From contig NZ_RCZK01000007.1 in the NCBI RefSeq assembly GCF_006438955.1, positions 80,709 to 144,708 on the forward strand: a DNA stretch of 64,000 nt, read 5' to 3'. This DNA comes from Sphingomonas oligophenolica (GTDB lineage: Bacteria > Pseudomonadota > Alphaproteobacteria > Sphingomonadales > Sphingomonadaceae). Positions 17,553-25,773 of the stretch are shown here, one piece after another (within the stretch, counting starts at the first letter, position 1; every line of letters begins with the position of its first letter). The position numbers were made by a program, and so were the translations under genes. The notes below the pieces were generated by a model. That model worked only from the letters and a program-made list of their open reading frames with translations. It was not told the origin of the DNA and made no database searches.

Positions 17553-18265
17553 TCGCCGTCGAGCTCGGGATAGTGGCGGAAGATGCCCTGTTCGTTGAAC
17601 GGGAGGCGGCGGTCGCTCTTGAGATAGGCGGCGAGGGCGGGGAGTTCGGCGACGCAATCGTGGAGGTGGATCAGCGCGGGGTAATCGGGTTCGAGCGTCT
17701 TCATCCGCCGCGGGAACATGTAACGCAGCCCCTCGACGAGCTGGAACAGCGAGCAATCGGCATAGGTCCAGCGATTGCCGATCAGGCAATCGCCGACGTT
17801 GGCGTTGGCCGCCTGTTCGAAATGACGGAGGAATTTTGGCGTCCGCTCGTCTCGGAACTGCTGGGCGGCGCGCGCCGCCTCCGGCCTCTGATCCTCGTAA
17901 TAGTCCATCATCGCGAGCGGGTGGTGGACGTTGTGGACCTCTGCGACGATGTCCGCGATCGTCAGCTGGAGCTGGTGGAGCCAGTATCGGTCCGCCATCC
18001 CCGACGGCGCGAGCTGGTGGCGCTCGCCGAGGAACATCAGGATGTTGGCGACCTGCGCAATGCCGGTGCCGTCGATGCCCAGAAACGGCGGCGCGAATGG
18101 GCCTTGGCCGGTTTCGTCGCGGCGCTTCATCTCTTCGACCAGCGCGTCGGCCCCCTGTTCGCGCGCGCAATCGGCATAGGGGATTTCGGCGGCTTCGAGC
18201 GGCAGGCGGATGAATTCGCCGCGGCCCTGGATTGTCGGCCAATACCAGAGTTTGTAGGCGATCAG
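17549..18265 (-). CDS. glutathione S-transferase (non-standard start)
   Basis: A glutathione S-transferase of about 238 residues. The thioredoxin-like N-terminal half is encoded upstream of the first ATG (18130): reading the frame back gives L-W-Y-W-P-T-I-Q-G-R-G-E-F-I-R-L, a typical GST start. The helical domain carries G-N-R-W-T-Y-A-D. No ATG, GTG or TTG precedes the conserved N-terminus in frame, so I place the start at CTG 18265, which overlaps the bolA stop as CTGA and is preceded by GGGGAAAG. If only the 193-residue ATG version were made, the glutathione-binding half would be missing. Confidence 0.75.
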   Translation of the reverse strand: MIAYKLWYWPTIQGRGEFIRLPLEAAEIPYADCAREQGADALVEEMKRRDETGQGPFAPPFLGIDGTGIAQVANILMFLGERHQLAPSGMADRYWLHQLQLTIADIVAEVHNVHHPLAMMDYYEDQRPEAARAAQQFRDERTPKFLRHFEQAANANVGDCLIGNRWTYADCSLFQLVEGLRYMFPRRMKTLEPDYPALIHLHDCVAELPALAAYLKSDRRLPFNEQGIFRHYPELDGE

Positions 18266-18558
18266 CTTTCCCCGGACGCGCGGGTCTTGATGGCCAGCGC
18301 GTGGATCCGGGTCTTCAACAATTCGGCGAGCGCGTTGTTCACCAGCCGCTGGCGCGCGACCCGGGTGAGCCCAACGAATGCCGAGCTCTCGATCTCGACG
18401 CGGAAATGCGATTCGCCGGTGCCGTCGTCGCCCATATGCCCGGCGTGCTGGTCGCTTTCGTTGACGACGACGAGCGCGGTGGGCGCGAGCATCGCGTTGA
18501 GACGGGACAAAATTTGGTCGGTGACGGCGGTGGAGGGTGCGGTGGCAGGCTGGTTCAT
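18262..18558 (-). CDS. bolA: BolA family protein
   Basis: A 98-residue BolA protein, a small partner of monothiol glutaredoxins in iron-sulfur cluster and iron handling. The conserved S-H-F-R-V-E-I, the loop with F-V-G-L-T-R-V-A-R-Q-R-L-V-N and the C-terminal I-H-A-L-A-I-K-T are all present. The ATG at 18558 is the natural start. It is divergent from the J-domain gene across about 35 bases and opens a four-gene chain with GST, Nudix and pirin. Confidence 0.92.
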   Translation of the reverse strand: MNQPATAPSTAVTDQILSRLNAMLAPTALVVVNESDQHAGHMGDDGTGESHFRVEIESSAFVGLTRVARQRLVNNALAELLKTRIHALAIKTRASGES

Positions 18559-18593
18559 CGATCCTATATAGCGCGTTTTCGCGGAAATGCGGG

Positions 18594-19202
18594 GTGTGGA
18601 ATTTGGCGGACGGCGAGCGGAAGGCACGACCAAGCCCGCGCTTTCACGGGCGCGTCGAGGGCGCGGGGCGGGCGTGCATGGAGCCGGGCTGCGTGGAGCC
18701 GGGCGAATTCCGCGCGCCGCCGCTCGAAGGCGCGAGTGACGGGGGACCACCCAACTTTCGCTGGTACTGCCTCGACCATGTCCGGGCGTTCAATGCGCGC
18801 TACAATTATTTCAACGGGATGACCGCGGATGAAATCCACCACGCCCAGCGCCCGCTGGCAGGGTGGGAGCGCGAAACGCGCGCGTTCGCGACCGCGGGGG
18901 GCGATCGGGCGCCGCGGTGGAGCGACTTCAGCGACCCGCTCGACGCGATCGCGGCGCGGTTCAGGCGGGAGGTCGCGCCCGAGCGCAGCGACGGCAAGCC
19001 GCTGTCGGGGCAGGACCGCGAGAGCCTGCGCGTGCTGGGTCTCGCGGCGGATGCGGACCGGACGGGGTTGCGCAAGCGCTATTCGGATTTGGTGCGGCGC
19101 TATCATCCCGACCGCAACGGCGGGGATCGCAGCCATGAGGCGATCCTGCAAAAGGTGATCGCGGCGTATCAACAACTGCGCCAGGCGCCTGCGTTCATGT
19201 GA
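18594..19202 (+). CDS. J-domain (DnaJ-like) molecular chaperone
   Basis: About 202 residues with a C-terminal J domain. The H-P-D tripeptide that activates Hsp70 ATPase is in R-Y-H-P-D-R-N-G-G, preceded by L-R-K-R-Y. The N-terminal half (C-M-E-P-G-C, W-Y-C-L-D-H, F-N-A-R-Y-N-Y-F-N-G-M) has cysteines and a histidine that could bind a metal. There is no G/F or zinc domain of classical DnaJ. The start is uncertain: GTG 18594 or TTG 18603. A J protein beside bolA is seen in other sphingomonads. Confidence 0.85.
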   Translation: MWNLADGERKARPSPRFHGRVEGAGRACMEPGCVEPGEFRAPPLEGASDGGPPNFRWYCLDHVRAFNARYNYFNGMTADEIHHAQRPLAGWERETRAFATAGGDRAPRWSDFSDPLDAIAARFRREVAPERSDGKPLSGQDRESLRVLGLAADADRTGLRKRYSDLVRRYHPDRNGGDRSHEAILQKVIAAYQQLRQAPAFM

Positions 19203-19853
19203 TCAGTCGCGGTCGGGCGCGCCAAGCGGGAAATAAGCGCGATACGGGCGCGCCTCGTCGACCGCGCGCGCGACGCTGGGGCGCGCAAGGAGGCGTTGGC
19301 GATACGCGGTGACGTGGGGGAAGCGGTCGCCGACCGGGTGGGTCCAGTCGGCGTAGAACAAGGCAGGCGCGGCGGCGCAATCGGCCAGGCTGAAATCGCC
19401 CGAGGCCCACTCGCGGCTCACCATCCGGTCGTCGAGAATCGCATAGGCGGTGTCGAGCAACGCGCGTGCCTTGTCGTCGCCGATCGGGTCGCGGTCGCCG
19501 GGTGTGCGCATCGCGTTGGCGACGATGCTGGTCATCGGCGTCATCACGTAATTGTCGAAGAACCGATCCCACAGCCGCACCTCGATCGCGGCATCGGGGT
19601 CGGCGGGAATCAGCGCGACCGGGCCGGGGTGATGGATGCCAAGATACTCGATGATGCTCGTCGCTTCGGGGATCACCCGATCGCCCTCGCGCAACACCGG
19701 GAAGCGCTTGAGCGGCCAGATCGACGCGAGTTCAGCCATCATTGCCGCGTCCTGATCGAGCGACCGCAGCGTATAGGGAATGGCGTTTTCGTAGAAGGCG
19801 ATTTCCGCCTTCCAGCAATAGGAGGAGAAAGGGTGGGCGAAGAGCTCGATCAT
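19203..19853 (-). CDS. glutathione S-transferase family protein
   Basis: A 216-residue GST. The N-terminal thioredoxin-like domain starts M-I-E-L-F-A-H-P-F-S-S-Y-C-W-K; the S-S-Y-C stretch takes the place of the catalytic Ser/Cys. The cis-proline F-P-V-L and the E-A-T-S-I-I-E-Y-L motif bind the gamma-glutamyl part of glutathione. The helical domain carries G-D-F-S-L-A-D-C. The ATG overlaps the stop of the SRPBCC gene as ATGA. It is the last gene of the minus-strand detoxification-type cluster. Confidence 0.88.
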   Translation of the reverse strand: MIELFAHPFSSYCWKAEIAFYENAIPYTLRSLDQDAAMMAELASIWPLKRFPVLREGDRVIPEATSIIEYLGIHHPGPVALIPADPDAAIEVRLWDRFFDNYVMTPMTSIVANAMRTPGDRDPIGDDKARALLDTAYAILDDRMVSREWASGDFSLADCAAAPALFYADWTHPVGDRFPHVTAYRQRLLARPSVARAVDEARPYRAYFPLGAPDRD

Positions 19854-20311
19854 GATTCCGCGATCCGCTTCGCGACGGTTTCGAGCTGTTCGGCGACCTT
19901 GGTCCAGCCCGTCTCGAACCCCATCGCCTGATGTTGCTCCATCGCTTCCCGCGTCCAGTGGCGTGCGCCGCCGCGGTAGCGGGTCTGGTCGCCCTCCGGC
20001 GCGAAATCCATGAATCCGACGATGAACGGCCCTTGCGGATACCAGCCGTCGCGGAACGCGTCGGTGAAGACGATGCGGCGTTCGGGGAGGACCTCGAGAT
20101 AGACACCCTCGTTGGGCTGCACCTCGTCGTGGGGGCCGTACATCGTGATGGCCGAGCGACCGCCGACGCGCAGGTCCATCGCGACCACCTCGGCGCGCCA
20201 TGGTGCAGGGCAGAACCATTCTGCGAGATGGTCTGTATAAGCCCTCCACACCGCGGCGACGGGGGCGTCGATCAAGCGTTCGATCGAGAGTTCGAAGGTC
20301 TCGCCGTTCAT
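19850..20311 (-). CDS. SRPBCC / AHSA1-like protein
   Basis: A 153-residue START-like (SRPBCC) protein of the AHSA1 branch. The N-terminal I-D-A-P-V-A-A-V-W-R-A-Y is the typical first helix, and W-F-C-P-A-P-W and a G-R-S-A-I-T-M-Y-G-P strand follow. Members bind hydrophobic ligands; the exact ligand is unknown. It is translationally coupled to the GST downstream (ATGA) and to the VOC protein upstream, whose stop overlaps the ATG at 20311. Such proteins often accompany PhnB-like VOC and DUF1428 genes. Confidence 0.87.
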   Translation of the reverse strand: MNGETFELSIERLIDAPVAAVWRAYTDHLAEWFCPAPWRAEVVAMDLRVGGRSAITMYGPHDEVQPNEGVYLEVLPERRIVFTDAFRDGWYPQGPFIVGFMDFAPEGDQTRYRGGARHWTREAMEQHQAMGFETGWTKVAEQLETVAKRIAES

Positions 20312-20805
20312 GCCTCGGCGCCTGCGGTCCAGGCGGTCTCGAGCGTGGCGATATCGATCTTCTTTATCGTCATCATCGCCTCCATCGCGCGTTTGGCCGC
20401 GGCGGGATTGCTGGTGTCGGTCATCATCCGCATCAGCGCGCGCGGGGTGATCTGCCACGACAGGCCGAAGCGATCCTTGCACCAACCACAATCGCTCGCT
20501 TTGCCGCCATTGTCGACGATCGCGTTCCAATAACGATCGGTCTCTTCCTGATCGTCGGTGTACACCTGGAACGAGATCGCCTCGTCGAACGTGAAGTGCG
20601 GCCCGCCGTTGAGCCCGAGGAAGCGCATGCCGAGGACCGCGAACTCGACGGTCAGCTCGTTGCCCGCCCGGCCCGAGGGGTAGTCGGCCGGCGCGGCGTG
20701 GCGCGCGTCGACGTGGCTGTAGGGGAAGGTGGCGGCGTAGAATTCGGCGGCCTCGCGGGCGTTGCCGTCGAACCACAGGCAGGGTGCGATCTTGGTGTCC
20801 ATCAT
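20308..20805 (-). CDS. PhnB-like VOC family protein
   Basis: A 165-residue vicinal-oxygen-chelate fold protein of the PhnB-like branch, often annotated as a 3-demethylubiquinone methyltransferase-like protein. C-L-W-F-D-G-N-A-R-E-A-A-E-F-Y at the N-terminus, G-G-P-H-F-T-F-D-E-A and C-G-W-C-K-D-R-F-G-L-S-W-Q are the family landmarks. GGAGA lies just upstream; the second of two adjacent ATGs (20802) has the better spacing. No substrate can be named. Confidence 0.87.
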   Translation of the reverse strand: MMDTKIAPCLWFDGNAREAAEFYAATFPYSHVDARHAAPADYPSGRAGNELTVEFAVLGMRFLGLNGGPHFTFDEAISFQVYTDDQEETDRYWNAIVDNGGKASDCGWCKDRFGLSWQITPRALMRMMTDTSNPAAAKRAMEAMMTIKKIDIATLETAWTAGAEA

Positions 20806-20817
20806 GGTCTCCGTGCT

Positions 20818-21600
20818 TTACGCGGCGCCGGCGCCGACCGCGCCAAACACCACGCCATGCGGATCAGTCGCGACGATGATCCGCCCGCCACCAGGAACGT
20901 CGTGGGGGCCCATCATCACGGTGCCGCCCACGTCGGCGACTTTCTGCGCGCTGGCGTCGATATCCGGGGTGCGGAAATAGAATCGCCAGCCGGGGTCGGG
21001 GCCTTCGCCGGGATACTGCATCGTCGCGCCGATCTGCTGCCCCGCGATGTCGATGAAGATATAATCGCCCATGTCGCCGGGCATTTCCATTTTGTCGGGG
21101 TAGGTCCACCCGAACACCTCGGCGTAGAAGGCGTTGGCCGCGCGCTGATCGGGGGTGATCAGCTCGTTCCAGTTGCACTTGCCCATCCCATTGCGATCAT
21201 AGGCGCCGCTGGCGTCGGGGCTCGATCCGCGCATGATGTAGAAGGGGATGCCCTGCGGATCGGTCGCGAAGGCAAAGCGGCCGACATCGGGGATGTCTGT
21301 AGGGGGTACGATCAACGCGCCGCCCGCCGCCTGGATTTTTGTGGCGGAGGCGTCGACGTCGTCGACCCCGATGTAGAACAGCCAGGTCGACTTTGCACCG
21401 TTCGCAGCCATGTCGTCAGTCAGTCGCATCACCCCGCCGACCTGATCGCCGCCGACGGTTGCGATCATCCGATAATCCATGTCGCCCGCAGGCTGGGCTT
21501 CCACGCTCCAGCCGATGACGAGATCGTAGAACGCCTTCGACGCATCGGGGTCGGCGGTCATGAGTTCGTACCAGATCGGGGTGCCGTGGGGATTGGCCAT
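20818..21600 (-). CDS. two-domain VOC family (glyoxalase-like) protein
   Basis: 260 residues made of two VOC domains, each starting with a W-Y-E-L or W-N-E-L strand and a helix with A-x-A-F-Y (near residues 12 and 142). Each domain contains G-G and an A-T-D-P-(Q/H)-G end. Duplicated VOC proteins of this type include hydroxylase-like and antibiotic-binding proteins; the function here is unknown. The ATG at 21600 is chosen over one 30 bases further upstream because it starts the conserved M-A-N-P-H-G-T-P. Confidence 0.88.
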   Translation of the reverse strand: MANPHGTPIWYELMTADPDASKAFYDLVIGWSVEAQPAGDMDYRMIATVGGDQVGGVMRLTDDMAANGAKSTWLFYIGVDDVDASATKIQAAGGALIVPPTDIPDVGRFAFATDPQGIPFYIMRGSSPDASGAYDRNGMGKCNWNELITPDQRAANAFYAEVFGWTYPDKMEMPGDMGDYIFIDIAGQQIGATMQYPGEGPDPGWRFYFRTPDIDASAQKVADVGGTVMMGPHDVPGGGRIIVATDPHGVVFGAVGAGAA

Positions 21601-21619
21601 GTCGTGTCTCCTGCCTGGA

Positions 21620-21973
21620 TTACTGATCAAGGATCGCCTGGAAGCCGCCGAAGATCATGCGCTTGCCGTCGAGCGGCATCGGATCGCCGGGTTGCATCCG
21701 CAAATCTTCCATCACCTTCTTCATCCCCGCGTCGCGGGTCGCCTTGTCGGGCCATTCGATCCAGCTGAAGACCACCGTCTCGTCCTCGGTTGCCAGGACC
21801 GCGCGGCGGAAGTCGGTAACCTTGCCGTCTGGAACGTCGTCCGCCCAGCATTCGACCACGCGCGTCGCGCCGTAATCCTTGAAGATCGGCGCGGCCTTTT
21901 CGGCAAAGGCGAGATAGGCTTCTTGCGAACTGCTCGCGAGGACGGGGAGAACCAAGCCATCGACATAGATCAT
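21620..21973 (-). CDS. DUF1428 family protein
   Basis: A 117-residue DUF1428 protein of ferredoxin-like (dimeric alpha/beta barrel) fold. M-I-Y-V-D-G at the start, W-A-D-D-V-P-D-G-K-V-T-D-F in the middle, and F-S-W-I-E-W-P-D-K-A-T-R-D and the end R-M-I-F-G-G-F are the family pattern. The function is unknown. A typical ribosome site (GGAGCAA) lies upstream of 21973. It is one of seven minus-strand genes in this cluster. Confidence 0.88.
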   Translation of the reverse strand: MIYVDGLVLPVLASSSQEAYLAFAEKAAPIFKDYGATRVVECWADDVPDGKVTDFRRAVLATEDETVVFSWIEWPDKATRDAGMKKVMEDLRMQPGDPMPLDGKRMIFGGFQAILDQ

Positions 21974-22001
21974 GGGTTTGCTCCTGTTTGTGGGAATGCG
22001 C

Positions 22002-22646
22002 TCAGGCCGCCACGTTGTCGAAGGTGGCGATGTGATCGGCCATCGCCTTGCGGTGGGCGGGGCGCGCTTCGCCGCGGGCGACATAAGCGGCGAGCTTGGG
22101 AAAGCCGTCGAGCTGACCCGAACCGCGCAGGCCGCCGAGGACGGAGATCATCATCAGGTCCGCGGCGGTGAAGTCGTCGCCGTCGATCCAGTCGCGGTCG
22201 CCGAATGCGGTCTCGAGATCGGCGAGACGACGGTGGAGGTCTTCGACAACCTTGGCATGGCGCGCCCCGGACCAGTCGCGATCCGCCTCGAACACGTCGT
22301 TGATGGCGAGCGCCATGACGTATGGCTCGACCGAATTGAGCGCAGAGATGAGCCATTGCATCATCCGCGCGCGGCCTGCGGGATCGGCTGGGATCAACCG
22401 GCCCGCACGCTCGGCGATGTGGAGGACGATCGCGCCCGATTCGAAGATTTCGACGTCGTCGTCGCGATAGGTCGGGACCTGGCCGAACGGCTGATAACAG
22501 CGGTGCGCCGGGGTTTTGGCGTCGGTGATCAGCGTCACCTCATACGGCTGGCGGACTTCCTCGAACGCCCAGCGCGGACGCAGATCGCGGACGAAGCCGC
22601 GGGCGAATTCGGGCACCCAGGCAAAAGTAGTAATCGTGGGATTCAT
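22002..22646 (-). CDS. glutathione S-transferase family protein
   Basis: A 214-residue GST-like protein. The N-terminal half has Y-Q-P-F-G-Q-V-P-T-Y (the cis-proline loop) and I-F-E-S-G-A-I-V-L-H-I-A-E-R, which binds glutathione. The C-terminal helical domain has D-D-F-T-A-A-D-L. The usual N-terminal catalytic Ser/Cys/Tyr is not evident in the stretch T-F-A-W-V-P-E-F-A-R, so activity may be altered. It sits between DUF1428 and a VOC gene, in the same transcript. Confidence 0.87.
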   Translation of the reverse strand: MNPTITTFAWVPEFARGFVRDLRPRWAFEEVRQPYEVTLITDAKTPAHRCYQPFGQVPTYRDDDVEIFESGAIVLHIAERAGRLIPADPAGRARMMQWLISALNSVEPYVMALAINDVFEADRDWSGARHAKVVEDLHRRLADLETAFGDRDWIDGDDFTAADLMMISVLGGLRGSGQLDGFPKLAAYVARGEARPAHRKAMADHIATFDNVAA

Positions 22647-22682
22647 CGCGGTTCCTCGCTGCTCGCTGATCGCGGAGTTCGG

Positions 22683-23117
22683 TCAGGCGGTTGCGTCCGC
22701 CATGTGCTCGGGGCCGTTGGCGGCGGCGACGGGGTCCATCCAGAACGGCCCGAAGCCGTGGCCATCGGGATCGGCGAACGCGCGCGAATACATGAAGCCT
22801 TCGTCTTCGGGGCCGTGCAACTCGGTGCCCCCGGCGGCGATCGCCGCTTCGGTGATCGCATCGACGTCGGCGCGGCTGTCCAGTCCCAGCGCGAGCAGCA
22901 TGCCGCTCGTCGTGGTCGCATCGATGATCCGCTTGGGCGTGAAGGTCGAATAGAAGGCGTGGTTCAGCAGCATGAAGCTGATGGTGTCCGACCAGGTCAT
23001 CGCCGAACCTTGTTCGTTGGAGAAGCTGTCGTTCTTCATCATCCCGATCGCTTGATAGAAGGCGGTCGACCGGGCGACATCCGCGACGGGCAGGTTCACG
23101 AAGATCATCTTGGACAT
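22683..23117 (-). CDS. VOC family (glyoxalase-like) protein
   Basis: A 144-residue single-domain VOC protein. V-N-L-P-V-A-D-V-A-R-S-T-A-F-Y is the first strand and helix, A-D-P-D-G-H-G-F-G-P-F-W is the closing part. A related group is annotated as lactoylglutathione lyase, though the metal residues are not enough here to confirm that activity. It is the first gene of the minus-strand cluster and is divergent from the HxlR regulator across 66 bases, which makes regulation by it likely. Confidence 0.87.
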   Translation of the reverse strand: MSKMIFVNLPVADVARSTAFYQAIGMMKNDSFSNEQGSAMTWSDTISFMLLNHAFYSTFTPKRIIDATTTSGMLLALGLDSRADVDAITEAAIAAGGTELHGPEDEGFMYSRAFADPDGHGFGPFWMDPVAAANGPEHMADATA

Positions 23118-23183
23118 CTGAATATCACTCCCTTGCGAGTCGGCATTTGCATTTTCTGCCCCCGCTGGTTATTAAAAGCAACC

Positions 23184-23882
23184 ATGAAGTCAGGAAAAGT
23201 AACAAGAGGAGCAGAGTCCACGACGAAACGGTGGTATGACGATGCGTGCGGCACCGCACTCGCGCTCGAGTTCGTTGGGGAGCGCTGGTCCCTGCTGGTG
23301 ATGCGCGAGCTGGTCTTCGGGCCGCGACGGTTCGGTGAGATCAAGACGAATTTGCCCGGGATCAGCGCCAACGTGCTGACCCAGCGGCTTGAGAGCCTCG
23401 AGACGGCGGGGATTCTCGTGCGGCGGCGGCTGCCGTCGCCCGCAAACGTCCAGGTTTATGACCTCACGCGGTGGGGCCATGAGGCGGCGCCGTTGATGCG
23501 CGACCTTGGGCGCTGGGCGGCGCGGTCGCCGCGGCACGACCCGATGGCGTTCATGTCAGGCGCTTCGGCGATGATGTCGCTGCAGACGCTGGTCGATCCG
23601 GCGCGCGTGACCGATGCCGAGATGACCGTCGCGTTCGCAATGCCCGCCGACCACTTCGTGGTGCGCACCGGGCGCGATGGCGTAACGGTGGTCCGCGGTG
23701 CGGAGGATCGCGCCGACGTCGCCTTTACCGGCGACACGATGGCAATGCGGCGGACGATCTACGGCAAGGAAGGATTCGATCGCGAGGGAACGCTCGCTCT
23801 CTCCGGCGACCCGGCCATCGCGCAGGCGTTCGTCGATCTGTTCGCGCTGCCCGAAAAAGCCGACGCTGCGGCTACTGGCTGA
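23184..23882 (+). CDS. HxlR-family transcriptional regulator with SCP2-like C-terminus
   Basis: A 232-residue regulator. Residues 15-105 form the winged-helix HxlR domain (C-x-x-A-L-A-L-E-F-V-G-E-R-W-S-L-L-V-M-R-E-L; F-G-P-R-R-F-G-E; L-x-x-R-L-E-x-L-E). The C-terminal part (about 130-228) looks like the SCP2 sterol-carrier fold often attached to HxlR regulators and may bind a small hydrophobic effector. No good ribosome site precedes the ATG at 23184. An imperfect palindrome GGTTATTAAAAGCAACC (23166-23182) lies immediately upstream and could be an operator for it and the divergent VOC gene. Confidence 0.87.
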   Translation: MKSGKVTRGAESTTKRWYDDACGTALALEFVGERWSLLVMRELVFGPRRFGEIKTNLPGISANVLTQRLESLETAGILVRRRLPSPANVQVYDLTRWGHEAAPLMRDLGRWAARSPRHDPMAFMSGASAMMSLQTLVDPARVTDAEMTVAFAMPADHFVVRTGRDGVTVVRGAEDRADVAFTGDTMAMRRTIYGKEGFDREGTLALSGDPAIAQAFVDLFALPEKADAAATG

Positions 23883-24294
23883 CCGGAGCGCCGATCGACC
23901 AGGTGTAGCCGAACGGATCGTCGATCTGGCCATAGCGGTCGCCCCAGAACATGTTCTCGAGTGGCATCCGCGCGCTCGCCCCCGCCTTCACCGCGCGATC
24001 GAACCACGCGTCGGCATCATCGACCTGGAGATGGAGGACTAAGCCCGATGGCGACACCGAGCCGGTATCGCCGGGGCCTTGATATTCGGGGAATTCGTCG
24101 TTGAGCATCAGCGAGGCGCCATTGAGAAGAAGGTGCGCGTGCATCAGGCGCTTGCCGTCGTCGGCGAGCATCCGGCGCTGTTCCTCGGCGCCGAATGCGG
24201 CGGTGTAGAAATCGATCGCCTCGACGGCGCGATTGTCGCGGATCGTCAGATGCGGGGTCAGCCCGGTCGCCGGGCCCCGAGGTGCTTCGGGCAT
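23872..24294 (-). CDS. VOC family protein (PhnB/glyoxalase-like)
   Basis: A 140-residue VOC protein. L-T-P-H-L-T-I-R-D-N-R-A-V-E-A-I-D-F-Y-T-A-A-F-G-A-E-E pattern at the N-terminus and the end W-G-D-R-Y-G-Q-I-D-D-P-F-G are typical of the PhnB/bleomycin-resistance-like branch. It overlaps the convergent HxlR gene by 11 bases at the ends, so the two 3' ends are interlocked. It belongs to the same neighbourhood as the VOC/GST cluster but is transcribed separately from it. Confidence 0.87.
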   Translation of the reverse strand: MPEAPRGPATGLTPHLTIRDNRAVEAIDFYTAAFGAEEQRRMLADDGKRLMHAHLLLNGASLMLNDEFPEYQGPGDTGSVSPSGLVLHLQVDDADAWFDRAVKAGASARMPLENMFWGDRYGQIDDPFGYTWSIGAPVSQ

Positions 24295-24438
24295 CGCGAT
24301 TCTCCTCGGCCTCTTCGCGCATCGCGCGCGAGTCGGCGCGGCGAGACTTTACCCGATATTGCGTAATGGCGCGAAGACATCTCGACTTGTGCGGTCGGCA
24401 CGCGTTAGGGGACACGCCACGAAAGGCGCATTCCCGCG

Positions 24439-25443
24439 ATGACCAATATTCCCAACACCCAACCCGACAGCCGCGAAACCACGATCATGGACGCCCCCGA
24501 CAAGATGGTGAGCGTGCGCGACGTGTTCGGGCTCGACCTCGACATGGAATGCCCCGCGTTCAGCGAGGCGGACGAACGCGTCCCCGATCTCGATCCCGCC
24601 TATGTGTTCGACGCCGACACGACGCATGCGGTGCTCGCGGGGTTCGCGCATAACCGCCGCGTCATGGTGCAAGGCTATCACGGCACCGGCAAGTCGACGC
24701 ATATCGAGCAGGTCGCCGCACGGCTCAACTGGCCGTGCATCCGGATCAACCTGGACGCGCATATCAGCCGGATCGACCTGGTCGGGCGCGACGCGATCGT
24801 ACTCAAGGACGGTCAGCAGGTCACCGAATTCCGCGAGGGATTGCTTCCGTGGGCGCTGCAGACCCCGACCGCGCTGGTGTTCGACGAATATGACGCAGGG
24901 CGTCCCGACGTCATGTTCGTGATCCAGCGCGTGCTCGAGACCGAGGGCAAGCTGACCTTGCTCGACCAGAATCGCGTGATCCGCCCGAACCCGTGGTTCC
25001 GGCTGTTCGCGACCGCCAATACGGTAGGGCTGGGCGATACCAGCGGGCTGTATCACGGCACGCAGCAGATCAACCAGGGCCAGATGGACCGGTGGAACAT
25101 CGTCGTCACGCTGAACTATTTGCCTGCCGCGGTCGAGGCGCAGATCGTGCTCGCCAAGTCGGGCGAATATGACAAGCCCGATGGCAAGAAGACCGTCGAC
25201 GACATGGTCCGCGTCGCCGACCTGACGCGGCGCGGGTTTATCAACGGCGACATCTCGACGGTGATGAGTCCGCGCACGGTGATCACCTGGGCGCAGAACG
25301 CGCTGATCTTCGGCGATGTCGGCTTCGCGTTCCGGCTGTCGTTCCTGAACAAATGCGACGAGGCGGAGCGGCCGCTGGTGGCGGAATATTACCAGCGTGT
25401 GTTCGGGAAGGATCTGCCCGAGAGCGTGGTGGGGAAGGCTTGA
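24439..25443 (+). CDS. cobS: CobS: AAA+ ATPase subunit of aerobic cobaltochelatase
   Basis: A 334-residue MoxR-type AAA+ ATPase. The Walker A loop is G-Y-H-G-T-G-K-S-T (79-87), and the Walker B is L-V-F-D-E-Y-D. With CobT and CobN it inserts cobalt into hydrogenobyrinate a,c-diamide in aerobic B12 synthesis. No cobN or other cob genes lie in this window, so a non-B12 role with CobT as an ATPase-VWA pair is possible. The ATG at 24439 is used; an internal ATG at 24487 would also fit. Downstream of it lies a toxin-antitoxin pair, not cobT directly. Confidence 0.92.
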   Translation: MTNIPNTQPDSRETTIMDAPDKMVSVRDVFGLDLDMECPAFSEADERVPDLDPAYVFDADTTHAVLAGFAHNRRVMVQGYHGTGKSTHIEQVAARLNWPCIRINLDAHISRIDLVGRDAIVLKDGQQVTEFREGLLPWALQTPTALVFDEYDAGRPDVMFVIQRVLETEGKLTLLDQNRVIRPNPWFRLFATANTVGLGDTSGLYHGTQQINQGQMDRWNIVVTLNYLPAAVEAQIVLAKSGEYDKPDGKKTVDDMVRVADLTRRGFINGDISTVMSPRTVITWAQNALIFGDVGFAFRLSFLNKCDEAERPLVAEYYQRVFGKDLPESVVGKA

Positions 25444-25476
25444 AGCCCTTCCCATCGAGGAACTGGAGCTAAGTCG

Positions 25477-25773
25477 ATGGACAAAATGGAAGCACTGGCC
25501 CGGTTGCGCGCGCATGAAGCGGATTTGCGCGACATGGGCGTTGCGCGGCTTTCGCTGTTCGGATCGACCGCCCGGGGTGACCAGAGGGCGGATTCGGATG
25601 TGGATCTCGCCGCCACACTGGTGGAGGGTCATCGGCTCAACGCGTTCGACTTCGTCGGCATTCAAATGGCGGCAGCGGATATTCTCGGCATCAAGGTGGA
25701 TCTCGTCAGCGAACCCGCGCGCAAACCGGGATTGCAGGCTGAAATCGATCGGGATCGCGTCCATGTCTTCTAG
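25477..25773 (+). CDS. MntA-like nucleotidyltransferase antitoxin
   Basis: A 98-residue minimal nucleotidyltransferase. The signature G-S-x10-D-x-D is exact: G-S, then T-A-R-G-D-Q-R-A-D-S, then D-V-D. In the characterised MntA/HepT systems this type of protein AMPylates a tyrosine of its HEPN partner and neutralises it. GGAACTGGAG precedes the ATG. It starts 33 bases after cobS and overlaps the HEPN gene by 11 bases, which is the usual antitoxin-toxin coupling. Confidence 0.9.
   Translation: MDKMEALARLRAHEADLRDMGVARLSLFGSTARGDQRADSDVDLAATLVEGHRLNAFDFVGIQMAAADILGIKVDLVSEPARKPGLQAEIDRDRVHVF

Noticed and set aside
24295..24438. A cobalamin riboswitch before cobS
   Set aside because: No B12-box was seen in the 144-base leader.
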